From the IMG/VR virus record IMGVR_UViG_3300030419_006978, positions 1 to 56,597 of that record: 56,597 bases of DNA; one strand, 5' to 3'. This DNA is from a virus. This document shows positions 8,432-15,219 of this stretch, one piece after another. Each line of letters starts with the position of its first letter. The first letter of the stretch is position 1. Position numbers and translations under genes: made by a program. The notes below the pieces were generated by a model. The model did no database searches. It worked only from the letters and a program-made list of their open reading frames with translations, and was not told the origin of the DNA.

Positions 8432-9313
8432 TTAGTCCTTCGACTCTCTAATATCATCAAGAATTTCAACCAGATCAACCCCGGCACAATCAATCTTGCC
8501 CCTAGTCAGGTGATAGTGGTGGACGACACCAGCGAAATCGGCACGAACAGACGGTGCATGCACTGTAGTTACCATTTCCCCGTCTTCATCAACTGGGCAT
8601 TCCAGCGGGATGTCATGTGCCTTGTTGAGAGCCTTGGTCAGCGCTTTCAGCGCTTCAATCTGAACTGGATAAAATCCGAGATGAGTTCCAAGCGTGCCTC
8701 CATGGACCTTAGCACCTTCCACCAGAGGACGACTTCCGAAGCCACGGCGCTCATAATACTTCTGATACTTCGTGTAATACGCATTGCTTATCTCCACTCC
8801 AACTGCAACGTTGTTAACGCGTCGGCTACTAGCATGCCATCCTATGTGCTGCGTGTCAAGCAGTTGGTATATTGTCCCATCGTTATCAATACAGAAGTGA
8901 ATCGATATCCCCCGCTTCTTGAGAACCTGCTCACAGGTCTTGGAGTCCAGGCACACATCCCAGTGTACAACAAAGATGGATGGATCGCGTGGACCTCGAT
9001 GCTTTCTGTAGTTACCCTCCTTGGTGGTCAGACCATCCGATTCTGTCCACACCACAACCTTGTCCCACTCAACTGCCACAGGCTTGCCATTGCAGACAAT
9101 ATAACTTTCATCCTCGAAGTTTTCAAAAACTCTGTGTGCAAGTAATCTTCTGTGAGTCATTGGTCCAACAAGACCATCCGGCGTCAGATCGTACTCTTTC
9201 TGGAACTCTTTAACTGCTTCTGTCAAGTCATCCTCAAACCCCTCGACACCAAACCACTCAGGTTCCCAGCCAAGCTTCTTTGCGCTGGCTTCATTGTAAA
9301 AATTCTTATCCAT
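8432..9313 (-). CDS. Endolysin: peptidoglycan-binding domain plus N-acetylmuramoyl-L-alanine amidase
   Basis: It cleaves the bond between muramic acid and L-alanine in peptidoglycan at the end of infection. Residues 26-60 form a peptidoglycan-binding repeat (VKEFQKEYDLTPDGLVGP). Residues 112-290 are an amidase_2/T7-lysozyme-type domain: IFVVHWD places zinc ligand His117, SIHFCIDNDGTIYQLLDT is the following core strand pair, and HHYHLTRGKIDCAG gives His268 and Cys276 with the eight-residue spacing of T7 lysozyme. There is no signal peptide, so export needs a holin or equivalent. The ATG overlaps the stop of the upstream membrane protein gene (TAATG), suggesting coupled translation. Confidence 0.93.
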   Translation of the reverse strand: MDKNFYNEASAKKLGWEPEWFGVEGFEDDLTEAVKEFQKEYDLTPDGLVGPMTHRRLLAHRVFENFEDESYIVCNGKPVAVEWDKVVVWTESDGLTTKEGNYRKHRGPRDPSIFVVHWDVCLDSKTCEQVLKKRGISIHFCIDNDGTIYQLLDTQHIGWHASSRRVNNVAVGVEISNAYYTKYQKYYERRGFGSRPLVEGAKVHGGTLGTHLGFYPVQIEALKALTKALNKAHDIPLECPVDEDGEMVTTVHAPSVRADFAGVVHHYHLTRGKIDCAGVDLVEILDDIRESKD

Positions 9314-9717
9314 TACCTTTCTCCTCTTTGCCTGTAATACTCGGTCAATATTTCCATTGCCTCATCCCACGTACTGAACCTGATTATTGTTCTGAATGGT
9401 GGTGGGCATGTGTCAATAAACTTTTGTATAACAGACTTCTTCCAATTTTCCAACGCTTTATTGTCGGCTTCCTTTATCGTCCTTATGGTTGATCTGGAGG
9501 CGCCTTCATCCTCAAGCGTTTTATACTTCAGTTGCTTGATAAAAGCAACATCCTCCACTACGCCGCCCAACAGCGTTAACGTGTGAAGGTGCAGGAGTTG
9601 AACCAAGCGTACCAAGTGCACGTATTCAAAAAAACGAGCAGCAAATCTATAAATTATTATTGTAGAAAAAATCCAAAATAGCTCATACAAGCCATTTGTT
9701 TGCAAAAACTCTACCAC
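9313..9717 (-). CDS. Small membrane protein upstream of the endolysin, holin candidate
   Basis: 134 residues with one hydrophobic segment near the N terminus (about 10-26, LYELFWIFSTIIIYRFAARF), a second weakly hydrophobic helix (30-52) and a charged helical C-terminal half. Position directly before the amidase with a one-base stop/start overlap fits a holin or other lysis accessory. However, the long soluble tail (about 80 residues) and the single clear membrane span are not typical of a classical holin. Similar short membrane proteins with a VEDVAFIKQLKY-like segment occur in marine T4-like phages without a known role. Confidence 0.65.
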   Translation of the reverse strand: MVEFLQTNGLYELFWIFSTIIIYRFAARFFEYVHLVRLVQLLHLHTLTLLGGVVEDVAFIKQLKYKTLEDEGASRSTIRTIKEADNKALENWKKSVIQKFIDTCPPPFRTIIRFSTWDEAMEILTEYYRQRGER

Positions 9718-9728
9718 TCGGTTCCCCT

Positions 9729-9763
9729 AAAAAGAAAGCCACGATACTATTACCGTGGCTTTC
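9729..9763 (-). terminator. Intrinsic terminator overlapping a promoter
   Basis: A perfect 10 bp stem GAAAGCCACG/CGTGGCTTTC with a 10-base loop is followed on the minus strand by TTTTT. It should stop transcripts coming from the acidic core-protein gene at 10471-9803. The 5' arm begins right next to the -10 box of the following promoter. Confidence 0.88.
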
Positions 9764-9792
9764 ATTATACCCTTTGTGGGGTTTATTGTTAA
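9764..9792 (-). promoter_or_regulatory. Sigma70 promoter fused to the terminator, driving the lysis genes
   Basis: Minus strand TTAACA (9792-9787), 17-base spacer, TATAAT (9769-9764). Transcription would start near 9757, inside the 5' arm of the terminator stem (9763-9754). RNAs initiated here therefore lack most of that arm and should not form the terminator hairpin, while RNAs arriving from upstream should. Confidence 0.78.
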
Positions 9793-9802
9793 TTCTAAAG
9801 TC

Positions 9803-10471
9803 TTACTCTTCTTTCTTCGCCTTCTTGCTAGCGCGGATTAGCCGTGCAGCAACTCGCTTAGCAACTTCATTAATGAGTGCCTCGTCGTCGACAACTTCTG
9901 GCAACTCTTCACCCTCTTCCATGTACGCCCTATTTCCCGGGGGAAGCTCTTCCTCGCCTTCTAGACCGGGCTCTTCCTCACCTTCTAGACCGGGCTCTTC
10001 CTCACCTTCTAGACCGGGCTCTTCGGGCGGAAGACCAAGCTCCTCTTCGCCCCCTAGACCACCAAGGTCCCCAAGGTCGCCCTCGTCGGCGCCCGCTGCC
10101 GCTGCAGCGCCCTCAACGTCAACGTCAACACCAAGCTGCGCAGCAGAATCCTTGAGACCGACAATTACGTCCTCAACGAACTGGTTGAGTTCCTCCTCGC
10201 CAATACCACCCTCTGGCGGTGCTGGCGGAAGCTCCTCTCCTGCTAGCTCCTCATCTCCCAGAGGTACCTCCTCAACGGGACCTTCTGGTTCCTCGGGCGG
10301 AAGCTCCTCTCCCTCCGGGGGGAGGTCTCCCTCTTCGTCTTCAAGACCGGGCTCGCCAAACTCGTAGAGGTCGGTTACAAACCCCTGTGATAGTTTATCA
10401 ATTTCAGCCAGCTTCATGAACCGGCGAACGGTTGATTCATTCAGTAGCGGCTTCTTCTCGTCTTTAGCCAT
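9803..10471 (-). CDS. Acidic prohead-core-like protein with Glu/Pro/Gly repeats
   Basis: 222 residues, very acidic and low in complexity. The N terminus (LLNESTVRRFMKLAEIDKL, 9-27) is an amphipathic helix of the kind seen at the start of core and internal proteins of marine T4-like phages. The middle is Glu/Pro/Gly-rich, with PGLEGEEE units near residues 150-175. The C terminus (about 190-222) is a basic amphipathic helix, AKRVAARLIRASKKAKK. This build matches T4-type core proteins such as gp67/68, which fill the prohead and are then degraded. The call rests on composition and the N-terminal peptide, not on detectable homology. AAGGAG precedes the ATG, and an ACTATTTA motif lies 49 bases upstream, as before other virion genes. 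Confidence 0.62.
   Translation of the reverse strand: MAKDEKKPLLNESTVRRFMKLAEIDKLSQGFVTDLYEFGEPGLEDEEGDLPPEGEELPPEEPEGPVEEVPLGDEELAGEELPPAPPEGGIGEEELNQFVEDVIVGLKDSAAQLGVDVDVEGAAAAAGADEGDLGDLGGLGGEEELGLPPEEPGLEGEEEPGLEGEEEPGLEGEEELPPGNRAYMEEGEELPEVVDDEALINEVAKRVAARLIRASKKAKKEE
9961..10024. repeat. 24-bp tandem repeat, 2.7 perfect copies
   Basis: The unit starting CTAGACCGGGCTCTTCCTCA recurs exactly every 24 bases at 9961, 9985 and 10009 (third copy partial). It encodes eight residues per unit (PGLEGEEE phase) in the acidic protein. Perfect identity suggests recent slippage or expansion. Confidence 0.9.
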
Positions 10472-10519
10472 GATTCATCTCCTTAGAATTACAATATACC
10501 TTAAAAAGGTTTTCATAAA

Positions 10520-10527
10520 TAAATAGT
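10520..10527 (-). promoter_or_regulatory. ACTATTTA candidate late-promoter motif
   Basis: Exact ACTATTTA on the minus strand, 49 bases before the ATG of the acidic core-like protein. No sigma70 -35 box is found at the right distance. Confidence 0.45.
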
Positions 10528-10565
10528 CATCATATCCGTAAAAAGCTTTTAATTTGTGCACTTAA

Positions 10566-10811
10566 TTACCCCTTAAGCTCAGCTGCTGCAGCTCTTTTTT
10601 TAAGCTTGCTCAGTATTTCAGTCTCAATCTGCTTAACTCTTACGAAACTTATGCCCAAGCGATCTGCAACTTGTCGCAAAGTCATGGGTCCATTTTTGTT
10701 AACAGCGACGAGGGTGCAGTTCAAGTCCTCCGAGTAGTCTAGCCATAGTCGGCAATCCTTCTGCACACACTCTTCTCCTTCTATCATGCATTCTCTAGCG
10801 CATTTTCTCAT
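10566..10811 (-). CDS. Stand-alone sigma-70 region 4-like DNA-binding protein with Cys-rich N terminus
   Basis: 81 residues. Residues 43-72 (MTLRQVADRLGISFVRVKQI, then a Leu-Lys helix) match the helix-turn-helix of sigma70 region 4, which contacts the -35 element and the polymerase beta flap. Region 2 is absent, so it cannot be a complete sigma factor. The first 32 residues hold five Cys (4, 8, 15, 20, 32), possibly a metal site. It could be an anti-sigma or co-activator, a half-sigma working with another subunit, or an ordinary DNA-binding regulator. It overlaps the RHH-like gene upstream by four bases (ATGA) and is last in the long operon starting near 21174. Confidence 0.8.
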   Translation of the reverse strand: MRKCARECMIEGEECVQKDCRLWLDYSEDLNCTLVAVNKNGPMTLRQVADRLGISFVRVKQIETEILSKLKKRAAAAELKG

Positions 10812-11125
10812 AAATCTGGGTGCTCCTTTTCTAATAAGTCAAATATATTCTCAATTTCTTCCTGCTCTAAACCAAACTTCTTCATCAAATCCTCTCCCTC
10901 TTCCTGCAATTTCAGAGACTTAGTTCTCTTCTCCTTACTGTGGATGTTTTTACCCTCTTGGATACCGGCAATAAAGTTCATTATATTTTTGTCTTTCTCA
11001 AGGTATCCCGTAATTAAAGAGCGAAAAAAATCGGCTTGTGTTAGCCCATCATAGTGAAGCCTCAACTTCAGATCAGCATGCCTTTTATCGGTATCTTTAA
11101 ATAGGATTCTTTTTTCTCGCGGCAT
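10808..11125 (-). CDS. Ribbon-helix-helix-like small protein
   Basis: 105 residues. A short basic strand (about 18-23, LKLRLHY) followed by GLTQADFFRSLITGYLEKD gives the strand-helix-helix outline of RHH DNA-binding proteins such as Arc/MetJ. The C-terminal half is a charged, coiled-coil-like extension. The assignment comes from the pattern only. It is immediately followed by the sigma region 4-like gene (ATGA overlap), so the two regulators are probably made together. Confidence 0.6.
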   Translation of the reverse strand: MPREKRILFKDTDKRHADLKLRLHYDGLTQADFFRSLITGYLEKDKNIMNFIAGIQEGKNIHSKEKRTKSLKLQEEGEDLMKKFGLEQEEIENIFDLLEKEHPDL

Positions 11126-12208
11126 TTATTTTCTCAAAATATGTGTACTGCTCTCACTGGCTCCAGCAGAAGTCTGCTTTACAAACCTCGCCTTAGCCTG
11201 AAGCTGTGTTAGAGTCCTGGCTCCGGAGTATGAAAATCCGCTGCGGATGCCCCTACTGAGGTCTTCAAGAACATCCTCTACGGGACCCTTACAGCGAACC
11301 GTCGTCGCGACCCCCTCTAGGGACGATGCTCTGCCCCTCCACTCTACCTGGGCGTCCTTGCTAGCCATGCCTCGATAAGATTTAAACTTTCCCCGGCGGG
11401 TATTAATTACGTCTCCAGGAGTTTCATCAGTACCTGCAAGCAAAGACCCAAGCATAACGAAGTCAGCACCAGCTGCCAAAGCCTTGACAATATCGCCAGC
11501 GTTCCGTATTCCTCCGTCAGCAATGATGGGCGCTCCCCTTTCTGATTTAGCACAATCAATAATTGTTTGAAGCCCCGGAACACCATGGCCAGTCTGAACC
11601 CTAGTTGAACAAATAGAACCGCCGCCAATATTGCAGCGCACACTATCGGCTCCCCAATCGACCAAGTCATTATAACCCTCCAATGTTGCAACGTTGCCCG
11701 CTATGATGTGAACAGCGTCTGCGAAAACCTCCCGCAATTCGCTAAGTGCTTCCTTCATTAATATGTGATGCCCATGGGCTACGTCCACACATAGGATTCG
11801 CACGCCCGCATCATAAAGGGCTGTCGCTCTATCTAAATAGTCTCCAGAAGTTCCTATCGCTGCAGCGGCATTGCAGCCTGCCTTTATTATAATGCCATCA
11901 AGAATGCTGACCTGTTCTTCTATCGTGTTATAGCGATGCACAACCGCTAACCCACCGGACTGCCACATAGCCACGCCCATTCCTTCTTCGCTAATTGTAT
12001 CCATTGGACTGGAGATAATAGGCAGAGATAGCTTGGTCGTCGGACCGTTACCCCTTAAGACCGATGCGATGCTTACTTCGCGACGGCTCTTGATGTCTGA
12101 GTATTGCGGTACTAACAGTACATCATCATAAGTTAACGTCTCCCTGACTGGATCGTCGTGGTCATGACCGTAATGGTACGCCACACCGCTACTGGGGCTG
12201 AACTTCAT
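11126..12208 (-). CDS. GMP reductase/IMP dehydrogenase family enzyme without CBS domains
   Basis: 360-residue TIM-barrel enzyme. Residues about 24-72 ([27 protein letters not shown]) and the loop [18 protein letters not shown] with catalytic Cys200 are family hallmarks; later come [13 protein letters not shown] and [11 protein letters not shown]. The CBS pair that interrupts normal IMP dehydrogenases is missing. The stretch after GMAS is short and lacks the Arg-Tyr pair of the IMPDH flap, which points to GMP reductase (GMP to IMP). The C-terminal [18 protein letters not shown], however, looks like IMPDH. I favour GMP reductase but not strongly. PurA four genes upstream would take IMP on towards AMP. 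Confidence 0.85.
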   Translation of the reverse strand: MKFSPSSGVAYHYGHDHDDPVRETLTYDDVLLVPQYSDIKSRREVSIASVLRGNGPTTKLSLPIISSPMDTISEEGMGVAMWQSGGLAVVHRYNTIEEQVSILDGIIIKAGCNAAAAIGTSGDYLDRATALYDAGVRILCVDVAHGHHILMKEALSELREVFADAVHIIAGNVATLEGYNDLVDWGADSVRCNIGGGSICSTRVQTGHGVPGLQTIIDCAKSERGAPIIADGGIRNAGDIVKALAAGADFVMLGSLLAGTDETPGDVINTRRGKFKSYRGMASKDAQVEWRGRASSLEGVATTVRCKGPVEDVLEDLSRGIRSGFSYSGARTLTQLQAKARFVKQTSAGASESSTHILRK

Positions 12209-12470
12209 TTCTTTTAAACCTTTCCTGCATCTCGGCTAGCGTATCCTTCGCAGACTGCCAGCACTCTGGGCACCAGAGATTAACCTTGTCTTGTTCTTTT
12301 CTGACCACCACCGTCCACGACATGACCATGTCCTTGTCTTTCTTATCAAAGTCCTTGCTACACGACATGCACGCACCGGGAAGCTTATCGAACATATTAA
12401 GCTTCTGCGCCATCTCCTTTTGCGCTCGCTTCTTGGCTTTGTTGTGCTTTCTGAGCTTTGGTCTGCTCAT
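12189..12470 (-). CDS. Small zinc-finger protein (CxxC...CxxC)
   Basis: 93 residues from the ATG at 12470, which overlaps the stop of the methylase gene (ATGA); a longer in-frame reading to 12647 would lie entirely within that gene. The N terminus is Lys/Arg-rich (residues 1-20). CMSC at about 34-37 and CPEC at about 67-70 make a four-Cys zinc site. The basic tail plus zinc site suggests nucleic-acid or protein binding. No family recognised. Confidence 0.7.
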   Translation of the reverse strand: MSRPKLRKHNKAKKRAQKEMAQKLNMFDKLPGACMSCSKDFDKKDKDMVMSWTVVVRKEQDKVNLWCPECWQSAKDTLAEMQERFKRNEVQPQ

Positions 12471-13000
12471 TCTCTCTCCATCGGGTATACGGTTGGGCTC
12501 AAAATCACCGGACCTTTGTACAGGGTGTCGGAATGAAACACTGCAACGGCAGAGGGGAACGGGGCTGCATTGGTAGAGTTGCCAAACTTTAGACGACCAC
12601 GAACAAAGTGCACCTCTTTCGCCTTCATGACGTATCTGTGCCACCACTTCGTATCAGTCCGAGAGGGAATAAGCATAACGACAATCGTGTTGTGTTTCTT
12701 AGATTCCTCATACCCCTTCCTAATCCAGTCGCCAATATCTCTACCGTAAGGCGGGTTTACAAAAACCGTGTGCCCTCCCCAGTCCTGAATCAGACCGTCA
12801 TCTTCTTCTGTATAATATTTTTTACACTTGGCGCTTGAAGGCGTAGCACACGGGTCCAGGGTGAACTGAAACTGTTTATCAAGCTTGTCAAAGAAAGCTT
12901 GCGGCGTGTCCCACTCGCCGGTCTTTGAGCTAAAGCCCACTGCGCCGCTGTCTTTACTCCACAACTTCGCGCCTCTCGCGCTAACAACTTCAGCCTTCAT
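12467..13000 (-). CDS. dam: Phage DNA N6-adenine methyltransferase (Dam type)
   Basis: 177 residues. It transfers a methyl group from S-adenosylmethionine to the N6 of adenine in DNA. The signature FVNPPYGRDIGDWIRKGYEE carries the catalytic NPPY motif, and FTLDPCATPSSAKCKKYYT with the following DGLIQDW are typical of the small phage Dam family; the C-terminal half has VEVHFVRGRLKFG-like substrate strands (seen as VHFVRGRLKFG). Start at 13000 is chosen because GGGGAG lies five bases upstream; a GTG 27 bases earlier is possible. Its stop overlaps the next gene. It could protect phage DNA from host nucleases; the target site cannot be read from sequence. Confidence 0.9.
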   Translation of the reverse strand: MKAEVVSARGAKLWSKDSGAVGFSSKTGEWDTPQAFFDKLDKQFQFTLDPCATPSSAKCKKYYTEEDDGLIQDWGGHTVFVNPPYGRDIGDWIRKGYEESKKHNTIVVMLIPSRTDTKWWHRYVMKAKEVHFVRGRLKFGNSTNAAPFPSAVAVFHSDTLYKGPVILSPTVYPMERE

Positions 13001-13457
13001 CTGTGCTCCCCAAAGCTCCGTCACCACGGTGACTCATCGTAATTGGATACCAGTCATACAGGTCTCCAGACTGCGTCTCTATTGCCCTAAACGGGACCAC
13101 CGGAACAAGTACGACCTGTGCGATCTTTGCATTACGTTCAATGTGCTGCACCTCTTTTCCAACGTTGTGCAAGTTAATAAAAACTTCTCCGTCGTAACCG
13201 CTATCAATCACACATGCTCCGACAATCAAGCCCTGCTTGGCAGCAACGCTTGAGCGATTCTTCACCTCAAGCATGAATCCGTGAGGCACCCCGAACCTTA
13301 GCCCGGTAGGCAGTATCACACTCTCTCCCGGGTTGACCTTCATCACCCTTACAGCAACATCTTCGGGGCTGTAAAACACATCCAACCCCGCATCGCTCGG
13401 ATTTGCCCTGACCGGTGGCTTAGCCGATTCTCTAACTCTCGTATATTCTAGTAACAT
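12990..13457 (-). CDS. dut: Deoxyuridine 5'-triphosphate nucleotidohydrolase (dUTPase)
   Basis: Trimeric dUTPase that hydrolyses dUTP to dUMP and pyrophosphate, lowering uracil misincorporation and supplying dTTP synthesis. All five motifs are present in 155 residues: SDAGLDV, EVKNRSSVAAKQGL, CVIDSGYDGEVFINLHN with the catalytic Asp, NAKIAQVVLVPV, and C-terminal RGDGALGST, where Ala-Leu replaces the usual Gly-Phe. It overlaps the methylase gene by 11 bases and belongs to the nucleotide-metabolism stretch with purA and the GMP reductase-like gene. Confidence 0.95.
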   Translation of the reverse strand: MLLEYTRVRESAKPPVRANPSDAGLDVFYSPEDVAVRVMKVNPGESVILPTGLRFGVPHGFMLEVKNRSSVAAKQGLIVGACVIDSGYDGEVFINLHNVGKEVQHIERNAKIAQVVLVPVVPFRAIETQSGDLYDWYPITMSHRGDGALGSTDEG

Positions 13458-13466
13458 TATTTTCTC

Positions 13467-14069
13467 CTATTCAAAGTCTATGTTGACGTTAACCGTAACG
13501 TTAAATTTTGGTACACGTATCTGGTTAGCTAAGTTGTGAAATTTTGCCTCTTCGGCATCTAAAAACCAGTCCGCGTGGCTCTTCTCGTGAATCAGGTCCA
13601 AGAAATGTTCATCCCTCTTTCCACAATTGCGTGCCATCATTCGGTATACCTTCTGGTTTAACCTGTCTGCCTCGGCGCTATCCGCTTTTATCTCTTCGAC
13701 CTTGCCCCAGACAGAAGTTGAAACATCATGAATCATTAGGGTGGCATCCGGGTCCATAAACCTCATACCTTCAGTTCCAAAAGAATACAGTATAGCCCCG
13801 CAGGACATGGCTTTGCCCTCAACAATGGTGGCTACTGGCAGTTCAGCGTGTCTGATCGAGGAAATCATGCTCATCAGGCTGTAAACCTGCCCTCCATAAG
13901 AATCAACGATCACCGGAATGACAGACTGACCAGTATTGTGAGCCGCATTCATCTGGTTTTCAAACTCTTTCGCCGCCTTGTTGTTAAACTCGTTAACACG
14001 AACAACAACAGGTCGCTTCCTTAGCTCTGGTTCTTTTAAAAGTTTACTAAATGTGAACGTGGTCTTCAT
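13467..14069 (-). CDS. clpP: ClpP-family serine protease
   Basis: 200 residues. The ClpP fold is shown by IPVIVDSYGGQVYSLMSM, then GKAMSCGAILYSFG with nucleophile Ser89, LMIHDVS with His114, and HADWFLDAEEAKFHNL with the probable catalytic Asp166. No ClpX/ClpA-type unfoldase is seen in the window, so it may associate with the host ATPase, act alone, or process virion proteins. It starts in a one-base overlap with the purA stop (TAATG). The C terminus (VTVNVNIDFE) is unlike bacterial ClpP. Confidence 0.88.
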   Translation of the reverse strand: MKTTFTFSKLLKEPELRKRPVVVRVNEFNNKAAKEFENQMNAAHNTGQSVIPVIVDSYGGQVYSLMSMISSIRHAELPVATIVEGKAMSCGAILYSFGTEGMRFMDPDATLMIHDVSTSVWGKVEEIKADSAEADRLNQKVYRMMARNCGKRDEHFLDLIHEKSHADWFLDAEEAKFHNLANQIRVPKFNVTVNVNIDFE

Positions 14070-15067
14070 TATATTGTCTCCGGGTTATAAGAAAAGTGAA
14101 CATCAATGTCAGAAAACGTGGCAGTAATGTAGTCGCGCATCTCCTCTTCAGATGTAAACTTAACTTTAATTCGATCATCGTTTCCGCAACGAAGACCCCA
14201 CGTACCCAGCTGTTTAAGCACATCCATTTTGTTTATGACGATGTGGGTGACCCCGTTAATGTTTGCTGCCCTCTTAAGCAGGTTAACATCTGTCCAATTG
14301 CATTGTCGCGGGCGACCTGTGGTCGCGCCGTACTCCTTGCCAACTTTCCTTATTAAGTTAAAAATGTCTTGATCTTTGGGCTGAAAATCTTTTGCGCCCA
14401 CATATGTCTCATATGCCTTGGCTACACCCCAGACGTGTCTTACTGACTTCGGGGGGATTCCATTTAGAAGTGCTCCAGCAACTGTACAATGGCTAGAAGT
14501 GACGAAAGGATAGTCCCCCCAATCAATATCAAGACCGAAACCTTGAGCACCTTCCAGTAGAACTTCCACCTGATTTTCGTTATTATGGAGTTCTTCATAG
14601 ATATCTATTGTATACTCGTCAAGCTCCGGAACGTCAGTGGCTCTCACGCCAGTCCTGTCGTACTTGTCCCGGTAGGCGGGTCCGTTGCCGCGACCCGTGG
14701 TCCCTATCCTAGTATCTTTTTCGTCTTCTTGCATGTGCTCATCAGTTATAATGTGAGCATTCTTGGCAATCTTAATTAGTCCTGCACAAACTATTCCACC
14801 CTGTTCTAATTCGTTAATTTCGTTGAAAAATTGTTGCAGATTTACGACGCACCCCGGACCAATAATGGACTTGACTCCGTAAAACACTCCAGCTGGAATA
14901 TGGTGGGTCACAAACTTCTTTCCCTCGTGGTAAATTGTGTGCCCAGCGTTGCAGCCACCGTTGTAGCGGATGCAGTGTGTGTAGTTGCCACCCTCCAGCA
15001 AATGATGGGTGACCTTGCCCTTGCCGCAGTCTCCATACTGCAAATCAACAATTATGTCTGCAATCAT
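14069..15067 (-). CDS. purA: Adenylosuccinate synthetase-like enzyme, short form
   Basis: PurA joins IMP and aspartate using GTP to make adenylosuccinate, the first step to AMP. 332 residues, close to the short archaeal/phage form rather than the about 430 of E. coli. GDCGKGK (12-18) is the P-loop with catalytic Asp13; NAGHT gives His43; then IGTTGRGNGPAY, LLEGAQGFGLDIDWG, YPFVTSSHCT and GATTGRPRQCNW. Phage PurZ enzymes, which make 2-aminoadenylate from dGMP, usually lose the catalytic Asp, so its presence favours true PurA activity. GQW-type residues around the base have not been tested. It overlaps a small upstream gene (ATGA). Confidence 0.92.
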   Translation of the reverse strand: MIADIIVDLQYGDCGKGKVTHHLLEGGNYTHCIRYNGGCNAGHTIYHEGKKFVTHHIPAGVFYGVKSIIGPGCVVNLQQFFNEINELEQGGIVCAGLIKIAKNAHIITDEHMQEDEKDTRIGTTGRGNGPAYRDKYDRTGVRATDVPELDEYTIDIYEELHNNENQVEVLLEGAQGFGLDIDWGDYPFVTSSHCTVAGALLNGIPPKSVRHVWGVAKAYETYVGAKDFQPKDQDIFNLIRKVGKEYGATTGRPRQCNWTDVNLLKRAANINGVTHIVINKMDVLKQLGTWGLRCGNDDRIKVKFTSEEEMRDYITATFSDIDVHFSYNPETI

Positions 15068-15210
15068 CGTTTGCCCTGCCCCCTATACTTCTTCTTATAA
15101 TTCTTGTTTCCACCATGTGGACCAGGGTGACTGTGCTTGGTAAACTTGCTGTTACCAATAGAAGTCTTCTTCTTTTTTGTTTCTTTTTTTCTTGCCTGAT
15201 TTTTTGCCAT
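15064..15210 (-). CDS. Small very basic protein, 48 aa
   Basis: ATG at 15210 follows AAGGAGAGACA, and the TGA overlaps the purA start (ATGA), so it is well placed between dnaE and purA. The protein is dominated by Lys, Arg, His and Gly: a KKETKKKK cluster, then SHPGPHGGNKNYKKKYRGQGKR. Similar small Lys-rich proteins occur in marine T4-like phages. Nucleic-acid binding is a reasonable guess, nothing more. Confidence 0.72.
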   Translation of the reverse strand: MAKNQARKKETKKKKTSIGNSKFTKHSHPGPHGGNKNYKKKYRGQGKR

Positions 15211-15219
15211 TGTCTCTCC

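Noticed and set aside
9696-10367. Long plus-strand frame rich in Ser, Pro and Arg
   Set aside because: It is the shadow of the acidic Glu/Pro/Gly repeats of the minus-strand core-like gene; no ribosome site, low-complexity composition only.
11836-11843. ACTATTTA inside the GMP reductase-like gene as a promoter
   Set aside because: Lies in coding sequence with no gene start nearby; treated as a chance match and a reminder that the motif is only eight bases.
12471-12647. N-terminal extension of the zinc-finger gene
   Set aside because: Would lie wholly inside the methylase gene; the ATG at 12470 with ATGA coupling is better.
14069-15067. PurZ (2-aminoadenine genome pathway) instead of PurA
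   Set aside because: The catalytic Asp13 in GDCGKGK is kept, whereas PurZ usually replaces it, and no DatZ-type phosphohydrolase was seen in the window. Not fully excluded: a MazG-like and a family A polymerase are present.
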